From Pseudomonadota bacterium (lineage in GTDB: Bacteria > Pseudomonadota > Gammaproteobacteria > Acidithiobacillales > Acidithiobacillaceae): a stretch of DNA of 23,297 bases. Shown in pieces: positions 9,801-17,395 of the stretch (position 1 is its first letter; every line of letters starts with the position of its first letter). The stretch is from contig JAKBXD010000008.1 in the NCBI GenBank assembly GCA_021840785.1, positions 1-23,297 on the forward strand. The letters are read 5' to 3'. The position numbers and the translations under genes were made by a program. The notes beneath the pieces are model-generated. The model did no database searches, was not told where the DNA came from, and saw nothing but the letters and a program-made list of their open reading frames with translations.

Positions 9801-11287
9801 TGAACGACACCTATGGTCATGACGCCGGAGATCAAGTGCTGCGGATCGTCGCCCAACGCTTGCCGCAGAGTCTGCGTAAAACCGATTTTATCGCGCGTGT
9901 AGGCGGCGATGAGTTTGTCGTGCTGGTAGAGAATTTAGATCACCTGGATCCCCTGGAAGCCATCCTCGACACGATCGGACGCTCGATCAGTGCCCCCATC
10001 ACCCTGGAGGACGGGCAGATGGTAAGTATCGGCCTCAGCATGGGGGTGGCCATTTATCCTTTTGCGGAGGGAGACAATCCCGATGCCCTTCTGCGTCTGG
10101 CCGATCAGGCGCTATATGAGAGTAAGGCCCACAAGGCCAATCGGGAGTTTTCCTGGGTACTTTTCGGCGAGGAAACTCGAAAAATACGGCGCACAATGGC
10201 GCAACGTCTACTGGATACCGGAGCTCTGGAGATCTGGTATCAACCGATCCTGGATAGCCGCACTCGCAAGGTGGCGGGTGTAGAGGCGCTGTCTCGCTTG
10301 CGGGATGCAGAAGGAAAAGTCTGGTCACCGGCTGAGTTTCTGCCACAATTACAAGAGGCCGATTTGTTTGTGCTCAGCAAGAAGGTTCTGGATCAGGCCT
10401 TGACGGACCTGCCCATCTTGGAGGCTCAAGGGTGGTCCTTGTGGGTATCCGTGAATGTAGATCCAAGTTCCATCTCGGAATCCAGCACCTTGTGGCTGCG
10501 GGAAATGGTTGCCTCAGGCAAGGCGGATCCGTCACGCATCACCTTGGAGATTCTCGAAAGAAGCGATTTTTTGGAACAGCCCGCCGCCTTGAAACATCTC
10601 CTGGAATTGCGGGCGCTTGGCGTGCGTCTGGCCCTGGATGACGTGGGTAGTGCCTATTCCTCCCTCTTGCGCCTGAAAGACCTTCCCGTCGATGAGATCA
10701 AACTGGATCAGGGTTTTATCCGAACCCTGGAACAGCACCCCCAGGATCTCCACTTTGTGGAATCTATCCAGGCCCTCGCCGTTGGAATGGGAGTGGATCT
10801 GGTGGTGGAGGGCGTGGAAACGGATGACATCCTGGATGCGGTAACGATCATGGGCGCCAATTTCCTCCAGGGTTATGCGATCGCCAGGCCCATGCCACTA
10901 TCACAGTTGCAGGCATTTCTCGATCCGGTCCCTTTACACCCGCAGCAGCAGCCCGCCAGTCTGCTCGGGCTCTATGCCACACAGCTCGTTAATCATGACG
11001 CGTTGAAAAAAACGATTTGTTACAATCCACGCCTGGTGGACTGTGCGACGCTGGCGAATGCCACAATCTGTCCTATTCATGTCGATATGCATCGCCTAGG
11101 AATTCCCGACGACGATCCTCTGTATCGGCTTCACGCAGAATATCACCAGGCTATCGCGGCCATGAATGCCCTATTGCTTTCTTCTCCCATAAATGGCGAC
11201 TGGCGCGTTGTTGAACAGGCGGAAAAAGCATTTGAGGCGGCGATTCTGGATGCGTTCCAGCGCAGTAAAGCCGCAGAAGAACGATAG
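6854..11287 (+). CDS. Membrane c-di-GMP sensor: periplasmic domain-GAF-PAS-GAF-PAS-GGDEF-EAL, 1477 aa
   Basis: Probable bifunctional or phosphodiesterase-biased c-di-GMP enzyme. A first membrane segment (~39-58) and a second (~290-312) flank a ~230-residue periplasmic sensor region (Cache-like by position). Cytoplasmic part: GAF (~335-500), PAS (~510-625, NNASDGIHVLDENG), GAF (~640-805), PAS (~811-930), GGDEF (GGDEF at 1017-1021, with the RxxD inhibitory site RKTD exactly five residues before it), and EAL (EAL at 1144-1146). EAL metal and catalytic residues look intact: VNVDP, TLEILE, DDVG, IKLDQ, VVEGVET and LQGY. Both activities therefore look possible. About 110 residues follow the EAL domain (1366-1477), with several His and Cys; see findings. 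ATG 6854 is chosen for its GGAG and promoter; ATG 6908 has no ribosome binding site. It faces the glucan synthase cluster, suggesting surface-polysaccharide control, by proximity only. Confidence 0.93.
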   Translation: MPPLRHVSSARRLLLARFMGGKAKKKVGVFSRSDREILWGTRAFFIALALLFMSIAWWRAADLKQSIRADFHNWAEVTATQTAGIVAANIDARFYDLAFLRNAFFAQGTDHLLPSAKVLSAFVAFQQTHPAIMAIDVRDPSGNRIVWSSVQQSTRRIAADNDFTPLPGYPDRFMGKPFYADRAHAWVLTMRQRIRNSEGHVLGFIGCSFMLSHLSVIHTPLYLQSIVLMRPHGQVISIWKDGHWAAPGTPLPRPVGQVVVPVPGYPWALQVQWTAAALDRAFWRVERTRLSILLTALCVLAGVALLLQLLRRILRFRQYQMAAILAQQDLLRQGDPEVMYRRLVAVVVEQTEAIGAYVVVPEANSEWLRVVAASADTPELRQTMEALTPSRDAAHFPYGDMIPSRAFREKTAQGPTRPQQSPAMTVVQQQQAPLSRIRSVMAYPVFVYEDTEPSAVLVIVSDLPRHFTPSLQRLLGQLAATLGLALTQWRQHQALISLEKSLQESSEKNEALLNNASDGIHVLDENGFLIEVNYQFCTMLGYSRAEMLGMHVSQWDAEKSAGELKELIARQFSTAESLRFETRHRCKDGTIIDVEINGSPIQIQGKWVLLDSARDITKRKVLEADLQRSLEHQRKLTDFNVLLGEVNQAITRADDEDSLLQEVCDLIVQYTSSALAWIGRPDAQGDFQVLAAAGETGYLNDIKISSRADIPEGQGITGMVWRQQRAIYDADFSQNAKALWRERVAHFGFHGSSVLPIRRNGVLWAVCTVYAKGDAKAVETDVRGIMEEMAKDISFGLDHLDAVHRERATQAFNEALLNNLAAGISIVRFPDLLIERVNARMLEIYGASSVEDLVELFAGKSCPDHESSASMATLAQEVLAEGYGALKDLAIKRKDGQIVYVDVSGQRLLTDPKHPVIVWTSMEVTERHHLMGELSRQSLSDLLTGLPNRRALDMEMDRAIAHATRNESLLALCMLDLDSFKPVNDTYGHDAGDQVLRIVAQRLPQSLRKTDFIARVGGDEFVVLVENLDHLDPLEAILDTIGRSISAPITLEDGQMVSIGLSMGVAIYPFAEGDNPDALLRLADQALYESKAHKANREFSWVLFGEETRKIRRTMAQRLLDTGALEIWYQPILDSRTRKVAGVEALSRLRDAEGKVWSPAEFLPQLQEADLFVLSKKVLDQALTDLPILEAQGWSLWVSVNVDPSSISESSTLWLREMVASGKADPSRITLEILERSDFLEQPAALKHLLELRALGVRLALDDVGSAYSSLLRLKDLPVDEIKLDQGFIRTLEQHPQDLHFVESIQALAVGMGVDLVVEGVETDDILDAVTIMGANFLQGYAIARPMPLSQLQAFLDPVPLHPQQQPASLLGLYATQLVNHDALKKTICYNPRLVDCATLANATICPIHVDMHRLGIPDDDPLYRLHAEYHQAIAAMNALLLSSPINGDWRVVEQAEKAFEAAILDAFQRSKAAEER

Positions 11288-11327
11288 ACAAACCCATCGG
11301 GCAACCAAGGTCCGTCCCCAGTCTGTC

Positions 11328-11347
11328 CAGGATGGTCGATCATCCTG
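11328..11347. other. Stem-loop between convergent genes
   Basis: CAGGATG and CATCCTG form a perfect 7-bp stem with a 6-nt loop, overlapping the stop codon of the Spx/ArsC-like gene and lying 40 nt after the sensor gene. There is no T-run on either side, so an intrinsic terminator is doubtful. Confidence 0.3.
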
Positions 11348-11708
11348 CCTCGCGGCGGATAAGAAATGCCTGCGCCCACGCCGCCACATCAAAACCCAGC
11401 AGGCCCTGGTCACCGTTGGTCAAAATGGGTCGACGGATCAGGCTGGGGTGTGTTTCCATCAGTTTAAGTGCGGATTCAGCATCCACGACGATCTCCCGTT
11501 CATGCTCCGGTAAGCGTCGCCAGGTAGTTCCTTTGCGATTGATGAGGATTTCCCAGTCCCAGTGCTCCAGCCAATGGCGGAGTTCCGCCATTGGCACTCC
11601 GGCCTTTTTGTAATCGTGAAAGCGGTACTCCAGCCCATGGTTGTCCAGCCAGGCGAAGGCTTTTTTCATGGTGTCGCAGTGGCGAATGCCGTAAATCTGA
11701 ATGGTCAT
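11340..11708 (-). CDS. Spx/ArsC-family thioredoxin-like protein (YffB type)
   Basis: 122-residue protein with the N-terminal signature YGIRHCDTMKKA typical of the YffB/ArsC/Spx group; Cys11 is the single active-site-type cysteine (CDT, not CxxC). Further family features are the FHDYKK segment, the NRKGTTWR block and the RRPIL segment near 92. Members of this group are small thioredoxin-fold proteins. Classical ArsC reduces arsenate with glutaredoxin, but YffB-type proteins have no firmly established substrate, and no arsenic-resistance genes are nearby. ATG 11708 overlaps the stop of the methyltransferase by 4 nt (ATGA), so the two are translationally coupled. Confidence 0.85.
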   Translation of the reverse strand: MTIQIYGIRHCDTMKKAFAWLDNHGLEYRFHDYKKAGVPMAELRHWLEHWDWEILINRKGTTWRRLPEHEREIVVDAESALKLMETHPSLIRRPILTNGDQGLLGFDVAAWAQAFLIRREAG

Positions 11709-12832
11709 ACGTTCTCCCGCTTTATCAGAATCAATACCTTGAAGCTCTCGCCCATTTCCTGCGGCAGGGTGAGGCGTTTAATCTCGTTATTCAGGGCGAA
11801 TATGCCGTCGTCACCCGCCTGCGCGCAGAGGGCGCCATATACCTCGGCCAGCCCGTGTTCCACCAGAAAGCGGGCGAGATGGCCATAAAAGGCTACTTCC
11901 AGCCCGGCCTCCACCGCAGCGGTCATCAGCGCGGTAAAATCCACGTGGGCGGTGAGGTCGCAGAGGCCCGGCAGATAAAAGGGATCGTCCAGCCAGTGAT
12001 GGCGATAGTAGGCGCGCAGGCTGCCCATCTGCCGCTGTGGGTGATAAAACTCTGCGGCCTCGTGCCCGTAATCAATCAGAAGAATGGCGCCGGAGTCCAG
12101 ACGGGTGGCGACCTCGCGCAGCCAGGATTCGGCGGTGAGATTGATCTCCGTCCGATAGGGCCGGGGCCAATGCGTTACATAGGGTGCCAAGCGCGCCGCC
12201 AGCGGCGCAGGGACTGGCGGTGGCAACAGCGCCCACTCCAGTGCCTCGCCATTCCAATGCACACCGCATTCGTGCAATTGTCCGAAGGCGTCCAACTCCA
12301 GCACCTGCACCGGCATGGCGTCCAGCACTTCGTGAGCGAGCAGCACGCCGCGCCAATGTTCCGGCAGCGTTTGCCGATGCTGAATGCCGGGCACGGCCGC
12401 GTGTTGCCGCGCCTGCAAATCGGGGCTGGGTTCGAGCAGGGTATAGGGTGTGTCCGGCAAAATTTCCCGGATCTGGCCAGCCAGTGCGCCGCTCCCGCCG
12501 CCAAATTCCAGAATGCCGTCCGGCCCCAGATCGGGTTGCAGGGTCCGGGCCAGTACGGCGGCCAGCACCCGTCCCATTTCCGGTGCCGTGACGAAGTCGC
12601 CCGCCGCACCGAAGCGGGTCTGCCCCGCCATGTAGTAGCCCAGCCCCGGCGTGTAGAGAGCGAGCTCCATATAACGACGGAAGGAGATCATCCCACCTGC
12701 GGCATCGATTTCCCGCCGGATATGGGTCAGCAACGCCGCCGAGTGGACCAGCGCATCGGCGTCCGGGACGGGCAGATGTGTCTTGCGCCCCCCGTGAGAA
12801 TGGGTTAAAAAATCGGGACGCTCTACGCGCAT
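11705..12832 (-). CDS. SAM-dependent methyltransferase, MidA/NDUFAF7 family (DUF185)
   Basis: 375-residue class I methyltransferase. Family signatures: ISFRRYMELALYTPGLGYY near residues 49-67, GDFVTAPEMG (79-88), the SAM-binding glycine loop ILEFGGGSGALAG (107-119), and NEIKRLTLPQEMGE-type sequence at the C-terminus. The mitochondrial member NDUFAF7 methylates an arginine of a complex I subunit; bacterial substrates are mostly unknown. ATG 12832 is chosen because GAGGTG lies 4 nt upstream and family homology starts soon after. The open frame continues to 13546, but that part is the antisense of the SDR gene. It is coupled to the downstream Spx/ArsC-like gene, and its start codon is only 9 bp from the divergent SDR start. 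Confidence 0.88.
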   Translation of the reverse strand: MRVERPDFLTHSHGGRKTHLPVPDADALVHSAALLTHIRREIDAAGGMISFRRYMELALYTPGLGYYMAGQTRFGAAGDFVTAPEMGRVLAAVLARTLQPDLGPDGILEFGGGSGALAGQIREILPDTPYTLLEPSPDLQARQHAAVPGIQHRQTLPEHWRGVLLAHEVLDAMPVQVLELDAFGQLHECGVHWNGEALEWALLPPPVPAPLAARLAPYVTHWPRPYRTEINLTAESWLREVATRLDSGAILLIDYGHEAAEFYHPQRQMGSLRAYYRHHWLDDPFYLPGLCDLTAHVDFTALMTAAVEAGLEVAFYGHLARFLVEHGLAEVYGALCAQAGDDGIFALNNEIKRLTLPQEMGESFKVLILIKRENV

Positions 12833-12841
12833 GGACACCTC

Positions 12842-13582
12842 TTGAAAGCTACCGGAAAAGTCGTTCTCATCACTGGCGCCGCCCGCAGGGTGGGCGCCGC
12901 CATTGCCCGCCAGCTCGCGGCGGAGGGCTGCCAGCTCGCCCTGCATTATAAGCGATCCGCAGCAGAGGCCGAAGCTCTGGTGCAGGAGCTGCGCATGCAG
13001 TATGGCACCGAAGCCTTCCTGATTGCCGGCGATCTCAGCGAGGCGGAAACCCCCGCTCGCTTGATAGATGCGACTATTGAATATTTTGGCCATCTCGACG
13101 GCCTCGTCAACAACGCTTCGCTGTACTCCCCTGCCCCTTTCGGCGAAATCACGTCTGACGACTGGGCGGCGATGGAGGCCGTGCATCTGCGCGCGCCCCT
13201 TTTCCTGACGCAGGCGGCCGCGCCCCATTTGCGGAAAAGCGGCGGCGCCGTCGTCAACATAGGCGATATCCACGCCGAAATTCCCCTGCGCGGCTACCTG
13301 CCCTACAGTGTCACGAAGGCGGGTCTGCTGGCTCTCACCCGCGCCCTCGCCAAAGAACTGGGGCCGGAGATCCGCGTCAACAGCGTCTCGCCCGGCGTGG
13401 TGCTCTGGGCCGAGGATAAAGACCCGCCCGATGGCGACCAGCAGGGACTCATCGAGCGCAACGCCCTGAAGCGTGTCGGCAGTCCCCAGGATATTGCCGG
13501 CGCCGTCGCCTATCTGCTCTTCGATGCCCCTTATGTCACCGGCCACAATCTCGTCGTCGATGGTGGTCGCATGTTATATTGA
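12842..13582 (+). CDS. Pteridine reductase-like short-chain dehydrogenase (FolM/PTR1 type)
   Basis: 246-residue NADPH-type SDR. The cofactor motif TGAARRVG (11-18) is the TGxxxRxG form characteristic of pteridine reductases, not the usual TGxxxGxG. NNAS is at 90-93, and the catalytic set is Asp142, Tyr155 and Lys159 with the same 13 and 4 residue spacing as the Asp-Tyr-Lys triad of PTR1; a classical SDR would have Ser where Asp142 is. Position 115 is His (VHLRAP), where Asn is usual. The likely role is reduction of dihydropterin or dihydromonapterin, linking to folB 1.8 kb away. The start is TTG 12842: an in-frame TAA lies at 12806 and no ATG or GTG precedes the Rossmann strand. It leads an operon with the Nfu-like gene (5-nt gap) and rimO. 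Confidence 0.88.
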   Translation: MKATGKVVLITGAARRVGAAIARQLAAEGCQLALHYKRSAAEAEALVQELRMQYGTEAFLIAGDLSEAETPARLIDATIEYFGHLDGLVNNASLYSPAPFGEITSDDWAAMEAVHLRAPLFLTQAAAPHLRKSGGAVVNIGDIHAEIPLRGYLPYSVTKAGLLALTRALAKELGPEIRVNSVSPGVVLWAEDKDPPDGDQQGLIERNALKRVGSPQDIAGAVAYLLFDAPYVTGHNLVVDGGRMLY

Positions 13583-13587
13583 CGGCC

Positions 13588-13971
13588 ATGAGCTCAACCG
13601 TAAAATCCCCCATCCGCTTTTACAGCGAAGACGAACTGGACGCCCTGGAGGCGGAAGATCCCCTCGCCGCGGCCAAAATCGCCCACGCCCAGGCCATGGC
13701 CGAGCGCGGTCTTGATCGCCAGAAACGCTACGGTCCCGACGACCCCCTGCCCGACCCTGCGGCCGTCGCAGAGGCGGTGCAGACGGTACGCCACATCCTC
13801 CACCGCGATGGCGGCGATATCGAGCTGGTGGAAATCATCGAACGCGATGTGCGCGTCCGCATGAAAGGCGCCTGCGCCGGTTGCCCCAACGCCGTCATCG
13901 ATCTCAAACAGGTGGTCGAGCGTATCGTCGGCGCGGTGCCGGGAGTGGTCAGCGTGAGCAACACCTTTTGA
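13588..13971 (+). CDS. NifU C-terminal (Nfu) domain protein, Fe-S cluster carrier
   Basis: 127 residues. The C-terminal half (~60-127) is a NifU-C domain with the CxxC motif GACAGCP (Cys96, Cys99), which in Nfu proteins holds a [4Fe-4S] cluster between two subunits for delivery to target enzymes. The N-terminal ~58 residues are charged and not an A-type scaffold domain, so this is not a full NfuA. ATG 13588 is preferred over in-frame TTG 13579, which overlaps the SDR stop; neither has a strong ribosome binding site. The next gene, rimO, encodes an enzyme with two [4Fe-4S] clusters, so local cluster delivery to RimO is an attractive inference. Confidence 0.88.
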   Translation: MSSTVKSPIRFYSEDELDALEAEDPLAAAKIAHAQAMAERGLDRQKRYGPDDPLPDPAAVAEAVQTVRHILHRDGGDIELVEIIERDVRVRMKGACAGCPNAVIDLKQVVERIVGAVPGVVSVSNTF

Positions 13972-15308
13972 AGGTGGGCGCGAATACGCCGTCTAAAGTC
14001 GGCTTCGTCAGCCTCGGCTGCCCCAAGGCCACGGTGGACAGCGAACGCATCCTCACCCAGTTGCGCGCCGAGGGCTATCTGCTGGTGGGGGATTACGCCA
14101 GCGCCGATGTGGTCGTCGTCAACACCTGCGGCTTTATCGACGCGGCGGTGGCGGAATCGCTGGAGGCCATCGGCGAGGCGCTGGAAGAGAACGGCAAGGT
14201 GGTGGTCACCGGTTGCCTGGGTGCCCGCGAGGGCGGCGACTTTGTGCGCGGCGCCCATCCCAAGGTGCTCGCTGTCACCGGCCCCAACCAGGCCAGTGCG
14301 GTGCTCGACGCGATTCATGAGGCGCTCCCTCCGGCCCACGATCCCTTCACCGATCTGGTCCCGCCCCAGGGCCTGCGCCTGACGCCGCCCCACTACGCCT
14401 ACCTCAAAATCTCCGAGGGTTGCAATCAGTCGTGCAGCTTTTGCATCATCCCCAGCATGCGCGGCAAGTTGGTCAGCCGCGAGCCGGACGATATTCTGCG
14501 CGAGGCCGAGGCGCTGGTGGCCGGTGGTGTCAAAGAATTGCTGGTGATTTCCCAGGACACCGGCGCTTACGGGGTGGACCGCAAATACCGCACCGCTTTT
14601 CACGACGGCCGCCCGCTCAAGACCCGCATCACCGATCTCTGCGCGGCCCTGGGCGATCTCGGCGTCTGGGTGCGCCTGCACTACGTCTACCCCTACCCGC
14701 ACATCGACGAACTCCTGCCCCTGATGGCGGCGGGCAAGATTCTGCCCTACCTGGATGTGCCCCTGCAGCACGGTAGTCCGCGTATCCTCAAGGCCATGCG
14801 CCGCCCCGCCGCCGCCGAAAAAACCCTCGACCGGATTCTCGGCTGGCGCCGGATCGTGCCTGATCTGACCATCCGCAGCACCTTCATCGTCGGCTTCCCC
14901 GGCGAAACCGATGCGGACTTTGCGGAGTTACTGGATTTTCTGCGGGCGGCGGAACTGGACCGGGTGGGCTGCTTCGCCTATTCGCCAGTAGAAGGTGCGC
15001 CCGCCAACGCGCTCGCCGGAGCGGTGCCGGAGCCGGTCAAAGAAGAGCGCCGCGCCGCATTCATGGCCGTGCAGGAAGCCATCAGCCGGGGGCGCCTGCA
15101 ACGCCGGGTGGGCCAGCGTCAGCGGGTACTGGTGGATGCCGTGGGCCGGGGCGGCAAGGTGATCGCCCGCTCCGCCAGCGATGCCCCGGAGATCGACGGC
15201 GTGGTCCATCTGGGCAGGGCGGCGGGATTGCAGGTCGGGGACTGGGTGGAGGTGGAGATCACCCGGGCAGATGCCCATGATCTGTATGGGGTGTTGGTGT
15301 CGGCCTGA
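13968..15308 (+). CDS. rimO: Ribosomal protein S12 methylthiotransferase RimO
   Basis: Radical-SAM enzyme that adds a methylthio group to the conserved aspartate of ribosomal protein S12. About 446 residues (E. coli 441). The N-terminal UPF0004 domain carries three cluster cysteines (SLGCPK Cys18, NTCGF Cys54, TGCLG Cys83). The radical-SAM core has CNQSCSFC (Cys152, 156, 159), with the family sequences [11 protein letters not shown] and DVPLQHGS following. A TRAM domain closes the protein (~375-446). The exact [12 protein letters not shown] and IPSMRGK wording separates RimO from MiaB. Start choice: TTG 13968 overlaps the stop of the Nfu gene as TTGA, suggesting coupling; GTG 13974 is an alternative giving 444 residues. 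Confidence 0.94.
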   Translation: MKVGANTPSKVGFVSLGCPKATVDSERILTQLRAEGYLLVGDYASADVVVVNTCGFIDAAVAESLEAIGEALEENGKVVVTGCLGAREGGDFVRGAHPKVLAVTGPNQASAVLDAIHEALPPAHDPFTDLVPPQGLRLTPPHYAYLKISEGCNQSCSFCIIPSMRGKLVSREPDDILREAEALVAGGVKELLVISQDTGAYGVDRKYRTAFHDGRPLKTRITDLCAALGDLGVWVRLHYVYPYPHIDELLPLMAAGKILPYLDVPLQHGSPRILKAMRRPAAAEKTLDRILGWRRIVPDLTIRSTFIVGFPGETDADFAELLDFLRAAELDRVGCFAYSPVEGAPANALAGAVPEPVKEERRAAFMAVQEAISRGRLQRRVGQRQRVLVDAVGRGGKVIARSASDAPEIDGVVHLGRAAGLQVGDWVEVEITRADAHDLYGVLVSA

Positions 15309-15324
15309 TCGGGCCTTTGGTCGC

Positions 15325-15684
15325 TCAGGGCAGACGATCGCCCCGCTCGATCCGCACCCCCACATCCCGTGTGCCGCGCACGGCGGCGGGTTTGTGCACC
15401 GTCACCTGCACCCAGGCCGCGCCGAATTCACTGCGAATGATGTCCGCGATCTGCTCGGCCAGGGTTTCCACCAGTTCCACTTCCGATGCTGAAATATGGG
15501 CGACCAGATGCTGGCAGATGGTCTGGTAGTTGATGGTGCTTTCCACCTTGTCCGTCTGGGCCGCAGCCCGCACATCGGCGGCAATGTCCAGATCGACGAG
15601 TACCGTCTGGTTGACCTCGCGTTCCCAGTCGTAGATGCCGATACGGGTATCTACCTTCAGTTCACGTACAAAAAGAATATCCAT
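15325..15684 (-). CDS. folB: Dihydroneopterin aldolase FolB
   Basis: 119-residue folate-pathway enzyme converting 7,8-dihydroneopterin to 6-hydroxymethyl-dihydropterin and glycolaldehyde. Typical opening MDILFVRELKVDTRIGIYDWE with the active-site Glu, then the INYQ tyrosine, the VELVETLAE glutamate and VTVHKP with the catalytic lysine. The length matches the family. GGGAT lies 6 nt upstream of ATG 15684. It is divergent from plsY over 72 bp, a common bacterial pairing, and converges on rimO with a 16-nt gap that holds no clear terminator. Confidence 0.95.
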   Translation of the reverse strand: MDILFVRELKVDTRIGIYDWEREVNQTVLVDLDIAADVRAAAQTDKVESTINYQTICQHLVAHISASEVELVETLAEQIADIIRSEFGAAWVQVTVHKPAAVRGTRDVGVRIERGDRLP

Positions 15685-15700
15685 GCTTATCCCGAAAAAA

Positions 15701-15730
15701 GCGACAATCCGCCGCGGCTCAGCTTATAAT
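15701..15730 (+). promoter_or_regulatory. Promoter of plsY
   Basis: A perfect TATAAT -10 (15725-15730) with GCGACA (15701-15706, four of six matches to TTGACA) 18 nt upstream. The start point would be near 15737, about 20 nt before ATG 15757. The AT-rich -10 region overlaps a possible -10 for the divergent folB (TATAAG or TATTAT on the minus strand), so the two may compete for polymerase. Confidence 0.55.
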
Positions 15731-15756
15731 AAACAATTTTCCGACTAAAGCACCGC

Positions 15757-16353
15757 ATGTCACTTCTTCTGGATGTTGTCCTCACCGGCGGCGGATATCT
15801 CGTCGGTTCCATCGCCACCGCCATTCTGGTGGCGCGTGCCTTGGGTCTCGGCGACCCGCGCCTGTCCGGATCGGGCAATCCGGGCGCCACCAACATCCTG
15901 CGCATCGGTGGCAGAAAGGCCGCTTTGCTGACTTTGCTCGGGGACTTGATCAAGGGTGTCGTCCCCATCGTCATCGCCCGCCTGCTCGGGCTGGAGGACT
16001 GGGCGCTGGCCGCCGTGGCCCTCGCCACCTTTCTCGGCCATCTCTATCCGGTGTTTTTTGGTTTTCGCGGTGGCAAAGGAGTAGCCACGGCGCTGGGTAT
16101 TCTGCTGGCGCTCCTGCCGGTGCTGGGCTTGTCGGTATTGGGCCTGTGGATACTGGTGTTCGCGGTGACGCGCGTTTCGTCCATGGCGGCGCTGCTGGCG
16201 GCGATCGGCGCGGTGCCCATCGTCTTTGCGGTATCTCCTGAGACGAGTATGCGGGTGCTCATCATGGTGCTGGTACCGCTGATCCTCTGGCGGCACCGCA
16301 GCAATATCCGTCGTCTGCTGGATGGCAGCGAAAGCCCCTTCAAAAAGCGTTAA
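15757..16353 (+). CDS. plsY: Acyl-phosphate:glycerol-3-phosphate acyltransferase PlsY
   Basis: 198-residue integral membrane enzyme that makes lysophosphatidate from acyl-phosphate and glycerol-3-phosphate, the first committed step of phospholipid synthesis. The three conserved loops are visible: GSIATA in the first loop (~10-15), SGSGNPGATNILR with GDLIKG (~38-66), and GHLYPVFFGFRGGKGVAT (~92-109). Five hydrophobic segments fit the known fold. ATG 15757 lacks a good ribosome binding site. It converges with tsaD over 28 bp. Confidence 0.95.
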   Translation: MSLLLDVVLTGGGYLVGSIATAILVARALGLGDPRLSGSGNPGATNILRIGGRKAALLTLLGDLIKGVVPIVIARLLGLEDWALAAVALATFLGHLYPVFFGFRGGKGVATALGILLALLPVLGLSVLGLWILVFAVTRVSSMAALLAAIGAVPIVFAVSPETSMRVLIMVLVPLILWRHRSNIRRLLDGSESPFKKR

Positions 16354-16360
16354 AGCCTTT

Positions 16361-16376
16361 CAGTCCTTAATGACTG
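16361..16376. terminator. Possible short hairpin between convergent plsY and tsaD
   Basis: CAGTC and GACTG form a 5-bp stem (6 with a wobble pair) around CTTAAT in the 28-bp gap between the two stop codons. It is short and has no T-run, so terminator function is weakly supported. Confidence 0.2.
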
Positions 16377-16381
16377 GTCCA

Positions 16382-17395
16382 TCATGGCTGCTCCGCCTCC
16401 TCCGTCAGGGACCAGCGCGCCCGCACAGGGAAATCCGCGGTGGCCGACTGGACCCGCTCCGTGTGCAATGCGCCGGTCAGGGCGATCATCGCCGCGTTAT
16501 CGGTGCAATGAGCAAGGTCGGCGATAAAGACTTCGATCCCGTCCGACTCCAGCCCGTTCAGCGCAGTCCGCAACGCCCGGTTGGCGCCGACCCCCCCCGC
16601 CACGATCAGACGCCTCAACCCGGTCCGCTGCAGGGCGCGCTGGCATTTCCTGAACAGCGTTTCCACCACCGCCGACTGAAAACTGGCGGCCAGGTCAGCC
16701 CGCTTTTGCTCATCGTCGGGCGCGATGGGCATGGCGGCCAGGCGGAAGGCCGTTTTCAGACCGCTGAAGCTGAAATCCAGTCCCGGCCGGTCCAGCAGTG
16801 GCCGGGGCAGGCGAAAGGCCTGGGCATCTCCGCCCTCCGCCAGTGCCGCCAGCGCCGGCCCACCGGGATAGCCGAGACCCAACATCTTGGCTGCCTTGTC
16901 GAAGGCTTCACCGGCCGCATCGTCCAGCGTTTCCCCTAACAAAACATAGTCGCCGATGCCCCGGACTTCCACCAGCATCGTATGCCCACCGGAAACCAGC
17001 AGAGCCACCGCCGGGAAGGGATCCACGTCATTCAGTAGCGGGGCCAGCAGATGGCCTTCCAGATGATGCACGGGGATCACCGGAATACCCCAGCCCATGG
17101 CGAGACCCCGGGCAAAATTCACCCCCACCAGCAGGGCGCCGATGAGTCCCGGTCCGGCGGTGACCGCGATGGCGTCAGGACGCTGCCCGCCGGTCTGCGC
17201 CAGCAGTTCGTCGAGCAGCAAGGGCAGGCGGCGCACATGGTCGCGTGACGCCAGTTCCGGTACGACGCCGCCATAGGGCGCATGAATGGCGATCTGGCTG
17301 AACAGCACTTCGCCGAGCAGGCCACGCTGGCGGTCATAGAGGGCGAGCCCCGTTTCATCGCAGGAGCTTTCAATACCCAGTATCCGCTCAATCAT
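16382..17395 (-). CDS. tsaD: tRNA N6-adenosine threonylcarbamoyltransferase TsaD
   Basis: Catalytic subunit of the TsaBDE complex that installs t6A37 on ANN-decoding tRNAs. 337 residues, the same as E. coli TsaD. It starts [16 protein letters not shown]; the metal ligands His111 and His115 (HHLEGH) are in place, as is the Asp of HCTDNAAM near 300. SGGHTMLV and [12 protein letters not shown] are the nucleotide-binding signatures. ATG 17395 is chosen over the longer open frame because homology starts there and it overlaps the DUF455 stop by 4 nt (ATGA), implying coupled translation. Confidence 0.96.
   Translation of the reverse strand: MIERILGIESSCDETGLALYDRQRGLLGEVLFSQIAIHAPYGGVVPELASRDHVRRLPLLLDELLAQTGGQRPDAIAVTAGPGLIGALLVGVNFARGLAMGWGIPVIPVHHLEGHLLAPLLNDVDPFPAVALLVSGGHTMLVEVRGIGDYVLLGETLDDAAGEAFDKAAKMLGLGYPGGPALAALAEGGDAQAFRLPRPLLDRPGLDFSFSGLKTAFRLAAMPIAPDDEQKRADLAASFQSAVVETLFRKCQRALQRTGLRRLIVAGGVGANRALRTALNGLESDGIEVFIADLAHCTDNAAMIALTGALHTERVQSATADFPVRARWSLTEEAEQP

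Noticed and set aside
11340..11708. Arsenic-resistance arsenate reductase
   Set aside because: The single-Cys YffB signature and absence of ars genes make a specific arsenate role unsupported.
12833..13546. Upstream extension of the methyltransferase frame to a 613-residue protein
   Set aside because: This part is exactly antisense to the SDR gene, which shows clear family motifs; the methyltransferase family begins at 12832 with a ribosome binding site.
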